From NCBI GenBank assembly GCA_018303045.1, contig JAGVYX010000041.1, forward strand, positions 1 through 14,366: a stretch of 14,366 bases of DNA, given 5' to 3'. The position numbers and the translations under genes are program-made. Shown one piece after another: positions 1 to 5,380 of this stretch. The notes below the pieces were generated by a model. It ran no database searches and had not been told where the DNA came from. It was given only the letters and a program-made list of their open reading frames with translations. The DNA is from Candidatus Woesearchaeota archaeon (GTDB taxonomy: Archaea; Nanobdellota; Nanobdellia; Woesearchaeales; GW2011-AR9). Numbering within the stretch: the first letter of the stretch is position 1; the number at the start of each line of letters is the position of its first letter.

Positions 1-2
1 GA

Positions 3-131
3 GACTTTATTTTAAAAGAAAAAGTGGAAGTAGTGTACGAAAAAGTTGTAACAAAATTTGGAACATCTGGAAAATTAGATACTCCAAAGAAGTATATTGA
101 AAAAAGAGCCTATGTGATTATTGTGCACTGA
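3..131 (+). CDS. C-terminal part of DUF2080-type transposon-associated protein (partial at window edge)
   Basis: The reading frame from base 3 is open for 42 codons and ends in TGA at 129-131; its start lies outside the window. The visible residues include KVVTKFGTSGKLDTPKKYI followed by EKRAYVIIVH. This fits the short DUF2080 family, whose members carry a K-x-F-G-x-G-x-K-x-x-x-P-K-x-Y-x-x-K-R-x-Y-V core and are encoded beside transposases in many archaea. The match is from memory of the family pattern. It implies that a mobile element lies to the left of the window. The stretch after it (132-336) carries no intact gene. Confidence 0.6.
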   Translation, partial: DFILKEKVEVVYEKVVTKFGTSGKLDTPKKYIEKRAYVIIVH

Positions 132-336
132 CTATTTATGCAACACAGCAATTCAGTTATACAAGTATCGCAAGCTATAATTCTACCGCCAACCACAGAA
201 TTAACTAGGCCCGCATCAGCAGCAACCATTCTTGCATCCGGTAAAATTCGCTCCAGTTAGAACTATCACCATCACCAGCAAGATGATAATCCAAAAAATC
301 TTTTACAAATTCTCGATCCGCATGCCGGTGCGGTAT
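110..336 (-). pseudogene. Possible decayed coding fragment downstream of EF-2
   Basis: Two overlapping minus-strand frames here read like protein but have no credible start or full length. One runs directly on from the EF-2 stop codon (208-336, 43 codons to a TAG) and contains FVKDFLDYHLAGDGD. The other (110-256) contains RMVAADAGLVNSVVGGRI and has an ATG at 227-229. Their overlap at 205-256 would fit a frameshifted gene whose end was cut by the DUF2080-bearing element. I do not recognise the family. Chance open frames are a real alternative. Confidence 0.2.
318..333 (-). terminator. Weak hairpin just after EF-2
   Basis: CCGCA at 318-322 pairs with TGCGG at 329-333 around a 6-nt loop, starting 4 bases after the EF-2 stop codon. 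There is no T-run directly behind it; a T6 tract comes about 20 nt further on. It may be an mRNA 3'-end structure, but the evidence is thin. Confidence 0.22.
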
Positions 337-2532
337 TTAAGCTCCCAATGAAGCTTCGCTTAATCCTTTCCTTTGAACTATCTGCTGCCGGACTTTCTCC
401 TGCAATTCATGAGGCAGCCGCTCAAACATCTGGTCAATTAAAGAGCTGTTTCCCCTTCCTTCAGTCGCTGAACGCAGGTCAGAACTCCAGCCAATCAACT
501 CGGCTACCGGAAGCCTGGCCTTGATGATATTAAGGCTGTCTTCCTGAGTTAAGTCCAGCAGTTGTCCGCGCTTGGATGAAACTAATTTGGATATCGCTCC
601 AACATAATCGGGAGGTATTTCTATCCTCATAACTTGCAGCGGCTCAAACATTACCGGACCGGCCTGCATCATGGCGCCGCGGATGCCTTCGCGAACTGCC
701 GGATACATTTGCGCCGGGCCGCGATGAATGGCATCTTCATGCAGAGTGCAGTCTGTCAAGCTGACCATGACATTTACACAGGGCTCGCGGGCTAAAGGGC
801 CTTCCTGCATTACCGCTTCAAACATGTCCAGAACCATTTCCATGATCTCATGAATTTGAACTATTCCCCTGGTTTCATCCAAGAAGACATTTCCTTCATA
901 AATAGCCTTAACCATTCCAGCGCGTTTGGCATCCCAATCGCATTCTTCGCGCAGGAAACTTATTACTTGTTCATCTTTGCGCTTAATTCTTCCGTTAGGA
1001 AGCCTTCCGGCTTTGATTCCTTCGGCAATTTTTGGATCTAAAGGAGCTACTTTAAAGTACAATTTGTTGTGTTTGTTGGGCGTTTTGCCTTCTACTTCCA
1101 GACTGGGTTTCGTGATCGCTTCCCGGTAAACTACTATCGGCGGAGAGGTTTTAACTTCCACGCCTTTCTCGGTAATAATTCTGTTTTCAATAATTTCCAG
1201 ATGCAGCTCGCCCATCCCGCTGATCAAATTCTGCCCGGTTTCTTCATTAATTTTTATCTTAATGGAAGGATCTTCACGAGAAACTTTACGCAGAACTTCA
1301 ATCAATTTAGGCAGATCGCCGGGCTTTTTTGGTTCAATAGCCTTGGTGATAACCGGCTCAAAGATATGCTTTAATTCCTCAAAGGGATGCTCTGGTTCCA
1401 TAGTTACAGTTTCGCCGGCAAAGCCTACCACTCCAGATATCGCCAGCACGTTCCCGGCCGGCAAAGATTCAATTATCTCTGGTTTTATTCCGTTATAAAT
1501 GTAAACATTCTGGATTCTTTGCTTTTGCTTGGCATCATTCAAATACACTTCCATACCGCTTCTGATCGTCCCGCTGAACAATCGGCCGGCAGAAATATCT
1601 TTCCCGGAACGCGGGTCAATAACAATTCTAGTGATCACAAAAGCCAGCTTGCCCTCGGGATTGCAAGCTACTAAATCTTTCCCTAGCTGCGATTCTGGGT
1701 CGCCATGCCACATTTTAGGAATCCGGTAAACCTGAGCCGTCGCTGGATCGGGATGATGCCTGATAACCATATCTAAAATGACTTCATGCAAGGGAGCATT
1801 TTTCCAGACCCAGTCTTTCCGCTCCTGCTCTTCCATTTCGTAAATCCTCAGGATATCCGAAAACTTAATGCTCTTTTTCTGCATGAAGAGAAAAGACAAA
1901 GCCCAGTTTTCTCTAGCGCTGCCAAAAGCTACTCCGCCATCTTGAACGTTAACTTTCCATATCTGCTTATAAGCTGGTTCGGCGATGCTTTCCACCATAT
2001 TATTAAATTGTGTTACTAACGCCAAAATACGCTGGGAGATTTGTTCAGGAGTAAATTTTAATTCCTTAACCAGCCGGTCAACTTTATTGATAAATAAAAC
2101 CGGTTTTACGCGCTCCCGAAGCGCCTGCCTGACTACTGTTTCAGTCTGCGGCATTACCCCCTCCACAGCGCAGATTAACACTACCGTGCCATCAATAGCC
2201 CGCATGGCTCGGGTAACATTCCCGCCAAAATCTACGTGGCCAGGAGTGTCAATGAGATTGATTAAATACTCTTCACCATTAAATTCGTGAACCATGGAAA
2301 CATTGGCGGCATCTACAGTCATTAACCGTTCCTGTTCATCAGCATGCTGCCAAGTAGCCATTCCCTCTTCTAAATCACCGGCAGCTTTGGAAGACATCAT
2401 ACCGGCAGCGGCTAAGAGGTTGTCGGTAAAAGCGGTTTTTCCATGGTGAATGTGAGCGCTGGTGCAAATATTCCTGATACATTTAGGCTTTTGCGTGATC
2501 CGCATCACCCGGTCAACCATTCGTTCAGTCAT
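337..2532 (-). CDS. fusA: Translation elongation factor EF-2 (diphthamide-type)
   Basis: EF-2 is the GTPase that moves tRNA and mRNA through the ribosome after each peptide bond. The 731 residues match the full archaeal length. Visible G motifs are G1 AHIHHGKT (26-33), switch I with ERLMT (T72), G3 DTPGH (95-99, with catalytic-type His99) and G4 NKVD (149-152). The domain IV tip has LHEDAIHRGPAQ, so the diphthamide His603 is present. Two positions are odd: the usual AHIDHGKT has His in place of Asp, and the usual ERGITI reads ERLMTV. The ATG start follows a GAGGT site (2541-2545) with an 8-nt gap. It is the last gene of the ribosomal operon, 85 nt after the unknown 241-residue gene. Identity is secure. 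Confidence 0.97.
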   Translation of the reverse strand: MTERMVDRVMRITQKPKCIRNICTSAHIHHGKTAFTDNLLAAAGMMSSKAAGDLEEGMATWQHADEQERLMTVDAANVSMVHEFNGEEYLINLIDTPGHVDFGGNVTRAMRAIDGTVVLICAVEGVMPQTETVVRQALRERVKPVLFINKVDRLVKELKFTPEQISQRILALVTQFNNMVESIAEPAYKQIWKVNVQDGGVAFGSARENWALSFLFMQKKSIKFSDILRIYEMEEQERKDWVWKNAPLHEVILDMVIRHHPDPATAQVYRIPKMWHGDPESQLGKDLVACNPEGKLAFVITRIVIDPRSGKDISAGRLFSGTIRSGMEVYLNDAKQKQRIQNVYIYNGIKPEIIESLPAGNVLAISGVVGFAGETVTMEPEHPFEELKHIFEPVITKAIEPKKPGDLPKLIEVLRKVSREDPSIKIKINEETGQNLISGMGELHLEIIENRIITEKGVEVKTSPPIVVYREAITKPSLEVEGKTPNKHNKLYFKVAPLDPKIAEGIKAGRLPNGRIKRKDEQVISFLREECDWDAKRAGMVKAIYEGNVFLDETRGIVQIHEIMEMVLDMFEAVMQEGPLAREPCVNVMVSLTDCTLHEDAIHRGPAQMYPAVREGIRGAMMQAGPVMFEPLQVMRIEIPPDYVGAISKLVSSKRGQLLDLTQEDSLNIIKARLPVAELIGWSSDLRSATEGRGNSSLIDQMFERLPHELQEKVRQQIVQRKGLSEASLGA

Positions 2533-2570
2533 TGCCTTTTACCTCAATAAAATTGTAGTGAATAAAGCCA

Positions 2571-2580
2571 AGTTTAAATT
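2571..2580 (-). promoter_or_regulatory. Possible internal TATA box for EF-2
   Basis: AATTTAAACT on the minus strand lies about 40-48 nt upstream of the EF-2 ATG. A transcript starting about 25 nt further on would keep the GAGGT site (2541-2545). An AT-rich box in an 85-nt gap can arise by chance, so the call is tentative. Confidence 0.3.
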
Positions 2581-2617
2581 AGATGCAGTTATTTTAATTG
2601 TTATTGCCGCCATTTCT

Positions 2618-3343
2618 TTATTTCTCTTTAATTGGTTCAACTTTCTGAACCAGATAATCAGTTCCGCTCCGCCAGGGCCAGGTAGCCAATGGCTCTTTGT
2701 AAGTTACTTTTACTTTAGTCCCGGTTTCCAAATATTCTCTAATCTGTTCTGCCAGTTCTTTAGGATTTTCCCCTTGCCTTGCCTGCCTGTCTAAACTAAA
2801 ATCCCAAACATTAGCGCCTACAGAGTTCTTGCCGCTAACAATGCCTTCGAGAGCCATTTGCCCTTCATAAGTTTTCCAAAACAAGCCTTTCTCAGAAATC
2901 TTATTAATCATTCCGGTTCTGATTCCCTGAGAATATTCAATATTATTTCCAATAGCCTGGCATCCGCCATAAGCTAATAACCCAGTTACGATTATATTTC
3001 TAGCCCAACTTCTAAAAAAAGTAATTTCATCTATACTACTATTATATCCAATCAAATCCTTAACCGTAGGAAACAGTCTTGCTCTTAAAGTTGGTTTTTT
3101 ATGTTCCATTTCAATTTTCCTCCTAAAATCTAGTGCTACCTCTGGCGCTATTTTTCTGCTCCTGATATAATCTTTCCAGACATTTGAAAGAAGTTTCATC
3201 CCTTCCACTGGCGGGGGATCTAAATTTACCCCATCATTTACCAATTTATTTAGTGATGGCTGTTCATTAACATAAACCGGCCCCACGGCCGTTTCTTTTT
3301 TAACCAATTTTGGACTTTTGGGATTATCTTTCGGATCAGCCAT
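2618..3343 (-). CDS. Uncharacterised membrane-anchored protein with YSxGxRxGxxxKxSxKG domain
   Basis: This is a 241-residue protein of unknown function. Residues 1-105 are charged and proline-containing. A moderately hydrophobic stretch at about 113-131 (IIVTGLLAYGG) could span or anchor in the membrane. Residues 136-237 form a compact domain with EYSQGIRTGMINKIS, KGLFWKTYEG, ANVWDFSL and a C-terminal KVKVTYKEPL stretch. The YSxGxRxGxxxKxSxKGxxxKTxEG pattern recalls small bacterial proteins often mislabelled as 6-phosphogluconate dehydrogenase; there is no sign of that enzyme here. The ATG comes 2 nt after the NDK stop and has no clear ribosome-binding site, so it is probably translated by coupling to ndk. 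It sits between ndk and EF-2, where many archaea carry other translation genes. Confidence 0.8.
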   Translation of the reverse strand: MADPKDNPKSPKLVKKETAVGPVYVNEQPSLNKLVNDGVNLDPPPVEGMKLLSNVWKDYIRSRKIAPEVALDFRRKIEMEHKKPTLRARLFPTVKDLIGYNSSIDEITFFRSWARNIIVTGLLAYGGCQAIGNNIEYSQGIRTGMINKISEKGLFWKTYEGQMALEGIVSGKNSVGANVWDFSLDRQARQGENPKELAEQIREYLETGTKVKVTYKEPLATWPWRSGTDYLVQKVEPIKEK

Positions 3344-3345
3344 TT

Positions 3346-3834
3346 TTAAAACGTATGCGCTTCATGCACATTTTTATAATTATATAATTCGTTCTTTTTA
3401 AACCACAGAGCGATCTCGATTTCAGCTTCCTGGGCATTGCCTGAAGCATGCACAGTATTTTTAACGCCTCTTTGTTCTCTGTCAGTGTGCTCAAAGGAAT
3501 GCATGGCAAAATCTCCTCTAATGGTTCCTGGAGCTGCCGTTCTGGGCTCGGTAGCGCCAACCATCTTTCTAACGATTTCCGGCGCATGCAGCCCTTCCAA
3601 AACCATCGCCACTACCGGCCCTTCAGTTAAAACTTTCAGCATTCTTTGCAGCACAGCTTCGCCCCTCCGTTGGGCTACATCAAAATAATGTTTTTTGGCA
3701 AATGCTTCATCAATCTGCATCATTTTCATGCCAATAATCTTTAACCCGACATCTTCAAATCTGGAAATAATTTTCCCCAGCAAAGCCCGCTGCACGCCAT
3801 CCGGCTTAATTAAGACAAGAGAACGCTCAATCAT
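3346..3834 (-). CDS. ndk: Nucleoside diphosphate kinase
   Basis: NDK transfers the gamma phosphate from an NTP to an NDP through a phosphohistidine and balances the nucleotide pools. The 162-residue sequence begins MIERSLVLIKPDGVQRALLG, with the family's K-P-D-G-V at 10-14. It has GATEPRTAAPGTIRGDFA, and the active-site His129 lies in NTVHASGN (family N-x-x-H-x-S-D; here G replaces D). The tail beyond ALWF is slightly longer than the usual 150-residue enzyme. The ATG lies 2 nt after the L24e stop. Placement directly behind L24e is the standard archaeal order. Confidence 0.96.
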   Translation of the reverse strand: MIERSLVLIKPDGVQRALLGKIISRFEDVGLKIIGMKMMQIDEAFAKKHYFDVAQRRGEAVLQRMLKVLTEGPVVAMVLEGLHAPEIVRKMVGATEPRTAAPGTIRGDFAMHSFEHTDREQRGVKNTVHASGNAQEAEIEIALWFKKNELYNYKNVHEAHTF

Positions 3835-3836
3835 GG

Positions 3837-4034
3837 TCAGTTGCCTTTATCTTTTTTGCCATGTTCAGCCCGGTAAGCCTGCGTCCACCTGGTTTGCAGG
3901 GGCTTTCGCTTTAATTTATGCAGATTTTTCTCACATTTATTAGAACAGAAATAAGCAATTTTGCCGCTGACATAAACAAACATTTTTCCAGTTCCTCTTT
4001 CAATTTGCTGTCCGCAAAACGTGCATTTGGCCAT
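3837..4034 (-). CDS. rpl24e: Large ribosomal subunit protein L24e
   Basis: This is a zinc-ribbon protein of the archaeal/eukaryotic large ribosomal subunit. Its 65 residues include CxxC at 4-7 (CTFCG) and CxxxC at 30-34 (CSNKC), the expected four metal ligands. They are followed by a basic stretch and RWTQAYR, typical of the family. An AGGT sequence overlapping the upstream gene's TAG stop can serve as ribosome-binding site, about 9 nt from the ATG. Normally this gene follows S28e directly; here an unknown 145-residue gene stands between them. Confidence 0.95.
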   Translation of the reverse strand: MAKCTFCGQQIERGTGKMFVYVSGKIAYFCSNKCEKNLHKLKRKPLQTRWTQAYRAEHGKKDKGN

Positions 4035-4045
4035 ATGTTATTTAC

Positions 4046-4483
4046 CTATGATTTTACAACTAGATTATAATCGGTTATATCTTTTAAATTAAGAAACTGT
4101 TGATCCTCACGGAGAATAAAAGACAATTTTGGTTTGACAGGTATAGCTATTGACGAATAAACCAAAAACAGGTCATCTGGAGAATACTCTTCTTCCTTTG
4201 GGTTTTTCATCAAGCCAGAATACTCTTCTTTCTTCGAATCTTTCATCAAGCCGGCAATATAAGCAATAGTTTTATCCTCAACAGTATGAACCTCCGCTAC
4301 TTCCACCACCGGCAGGTCAATCAGATCTTGTGGTTGAGTTATAGCTCTGGTTAAATAGGAGCCAAGCCTGGTTTTTTTAGATAATACTTTAGGCAATCTT
4401 ATTACCCGAACTTCTAATTTACCATCCTCGGCCGTTTCATCGTACATCGGCAAACGGCTTAATAATCCTTTTTTTAAACTCAT
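4046..4483 (-). CDS. Unknown 145-residue protein inside the ribosomal operon
   Basis: I do not recognise this family. The ATG overlaps the S28e stop as ATGA (4480-4483) and the stop is 11 nt before L24e, so it is clearly a member of the operon and translationally coupled to S28e. The protein is soluble, with a basic N-terminus (MSLKKGLLSRL) and beta-rich hydrophobic segments (LEVRVIRLP, LPVVEVAEV, LFLVYSSIAIPV). It has no cysteine, no signal peptide and no membrane span. Residues 78-89 and 90-101 are a near-perfect tandem copy (GLMKDSKKEEYS / GLMKNPKEEEYS), an acidic/basic linker grown by duplication. A role in ribosome biology is suggested only by location. Confidence 0.8.
   Translation of the reverse strand: MSLKKGLLSRLPMYDETAEDGKLEVRVIRLPKVLSKKTRLGSYLTRAITQPQDLIDLPVVEVAEVHTVEDKTIAYIAGLMKDSKKEEYSGLMKNPKEEEYSPDDLFLVYSSIAIPVKPKLSFILREDQQFLNLKDITDYNLVVKS
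4181..4252 (-). repeat. 36-bp tandem duplication within the 145-residue gene
   Basis: Two adjacent in-frame 36-bp units encode 12 residues each, differing at three residues. They probably arose by replication slippage, keeping the frame open. Confidence 0.85.
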
Positions 4484-4791
4484 TTTTTCTTAGCTCCCCC
4501 GCCAAATCTTCCGCCGCCCAATCTTTGGGCTTCAATTTCCGTTTCTAATAACATTAACATATCCCCTGCCTGAACCGGACCTTTAACATTTCTTCTGATG
4601 GTCTTGCCCTTGTCGCGGCCATCTAAAATCTGGCAAATAACCTGAGTTAATTCGCCGCGAGCACCCGCCCGAGCCACAATTTCTTTCACCTCGGCAGGAA
4701 TTCCACGAGTGAAATCAACAACGCCTTCAGCTTTAATTTCCTCTCCTGCTTTTTGCTGCGGCTGTTTTGGCGATTGGTTTTTTTCGATCAT
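4480..4791 (-). CDS. rps28e: Small ribosomal subunit protein S28e, with N- and C-terminal extensions
   Basis: S28e lies near the mRNA exit region of the archaeal/eukaryotic small subunit. The core from about residue 32 (IPAEVKEIVARAGARGELTQ) through GRDKGKTIRRNVKGPVQAGD to MLMLLETEIEAQRL matches the family. The protein is 103 residues against about 70 for most archaeal S28e. The extra length is a charged N-terminal tail of about 30 residues and a Gly-rich basic C-terminus (GGGRFGGGAKKK). There is no later Met to allow a shorter form. No good Shine-Dalgarno site precedes the ATG, whereas TATA-like repeats lie just upstream, so an additional leaderless transcript is possible. Confidence 0.95.
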   Translation of the reverse strand: MIEKNQSPKQPQQKAGEEIKAEGVVDFTRGIPAEVKEIVARAGARGELTQVICQILDGRDKGKTIRRNVKGPVQAGDMLMLLETEIEAQRLGGGRFGGGAKKK

Positions 4792-4798
4792 TTTTCGG

Positions 4799-4838
4799 CT
4801 TATATTCTACTTATATTGCTTATATTCTACTTATATTC
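4799..4838 (-). repeat. Two 20-bp units making four TATA-like boxes between L7Ae and S28e
   Basis: On the minus strand AATATAAG occurs four times (plus-strand starts 4799, 4810, 4819 and 4830, spacings 11, 9 and 11 bp). The array is a 20-bp tandem duplication that also supplies the last codons and stop of L7Ae. The copy at 4819-4826 is 28-35 nt upstream of the S28e ATG, the archaeal TATA distance for a leaderless start. It may be an internal promoter or simply a slippage product. Confidence 0.5.
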
Positions 4839-5139
4839 TTTGCAAAGCAGCTTTGGCTTCTCCTTCATTCACTACAGCCACGGCAGCAGTGCCTACCGCC
4901 AATCCAGCGGCCGCGCCCAAATCTTCCTTCTTGGACACTTCCACGCAAAGAACATTCTTGTCCTTGCACAGCAGAGGCAAATGCATAATTATCTCTCTGG
5001 GGCTGACATCGGCAGCATAAACTACTAATTTAGCTTCGCCTTTTTCGATAGCTTTAGTAGTTTCATTGGCTCCTTTTCGGATTTTGCCGGTAGTTCTGGC
5101 CACTTCTACAATTTCTAATATTTTAGCTTGATCAGTCAT
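4831..5139 (-). CDS. rpl7ae: Large ribosomal subunit protein L7Ae (kink-turn binding protein)
   Basis: L7Ae binds kink-turns in 23S rRNA and in box C/D and H/ACA guide RNAs and RNase P RNA. The 102 residues contain the RNA-binding signature GKIRKGANETTKAIEKG (18-34, with Asn25, Glu26 and Lys29), VVYAADVSP, HLPLLCKDKNV and VSKKEDLGAAAGL. It is slightly shorter than the usual 120 residues at both ends. GAGGT (5147-5151) lies 7 nt before the ATG. It is the first gene of the minus-strand operon; its leader contains a kink-turn that the protein itself should bind (5188-5218). Confidence 0.96.
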   Translation of the reverse strand: MTDQAKILEIVEVARTTGKIRKGANETTKAIEKGEAKLVVYAADVSPREIIMHLPLLCKDKNVLCVEVSKKEDLGAAAGLAVGTAAVAVVNEGEAKAALQRI

Positions 5140-5187
5140 TTTAGCGACCTCATTTAATTTTATGGTGAGATAAATTCAAGAAGAGTT

Positions 5188-5218
5188 TACCTCGTTGATT
5201 TGTACCAACTCATTGGTA
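5188..5218 (-). promoter_or_regulatory. Kink-turn stem-loop in the L7Ae mRNA leader (likely autoregulatory)
   Basis: Read on the minus strand, every part of a canonical kink-turn is present: C-stem UACC (5218-5215) with GGUA (5191-5188); bulge AAU (5214-5212); tandem G5211-A5192 and A5210-G5193 sheared pairs; non-canonical stem GUUGGU (5209-5204) with AUCAAC (5199-5194), including one G-U pair; loop ACAA (5203-5200). L7Ae binds this fold, and feedback repression through a kink-turn in its own leader is established for some archaea. The ribosome-binding site is about 36 nt downstream, so binding could block initiation or alter the leader. It is not a box C/D sRNA because no CUGA box is present. 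Confidence 0.82.
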
Positions 5219-5239
5219 TACCAGCCAAAAAGCCAGTTA

Positions 5240-5248
5240 TTTTATAAA
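5240..5248 (-). promoter_or_regulatory. TATA box of the ribosomal operon
   Basis: TTTATAAAA on the minus strand predicts a transcript start at about 5216-5220. The mRNA would then begin exactly at the kink-turn, with a leader of about 80 nt before the L7Ae ATG. Confidence 0.6.
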
Positions 5249-5294
5249 CATTTCGATGATCTTGATGCCGAATGAGGATTTATTTGTTCTAGCT

Positions 5295-5312
5295 CTAACT
5301 TTGGAGAGTTAG
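5295..5312. promoter_or_regulatory. Inverted repeat in the divergent promoter region (possible operator)
   Basis: CTAACT (5295-5300) and AGTTAG (5307-5312) face each other around 6 nt, 37 bp upstream of the ClpX-like TATA box. It could be a protein-binding site or chance. Confidence 0.25.
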
Positions 5313-5348
5313 GTGATGTTTACTTTACAGCTCAGACGATAATAATTA

Positions 5349-5356
5349 TTATATAC
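5349..5356 (+). promoter_or_regulatory. TATA box of the ClpX-like/PepF operon (leaderless)
   Basis: TTATATAC ends 25 nt before the ATG at 5381 and no ribosome-binding site lies between them. This is the spacing expected for an archaeal leaderless transcript. Confidence 0.6.
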
Positions 5357-5380
5357 TTGCCTTCCCTTTAACTGCTAGTT

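Noticed and set aside
1069..1374. Plus-strand open frame of 101 codons, with several others, inside EF-2
   Set aside because: It is antisense to a fully conserved EF-2 sequence, has no recognisable protein content and no ribosome-binding site.
3336..3587. Minus-strand frame of 83 codons overlapping ndk
   Set aside because: Out-of-frame reading of ndk; the ndk product matches its family throughout.
3346..3834. NDK as a possibly inactive enzyme because NxxHxSD ends in G
   Set aside because: The phosphohistidine His129 and the KPDGV motif are intact; the change lies outside the required residues I can identify.
5188..5218. Kink-turn considered as part of a box C/D guide RNA
   Set aside because: There is no CUGA box D and no internal C'/D' pair; position and direction fit an mRNA leader instead.
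5250..5335. Possible box C/D sRNA in the divergent promoter region (GTGATGT present)
   Set aside because: No CUGA box on the same strand and no terminal stem joining the boxes.
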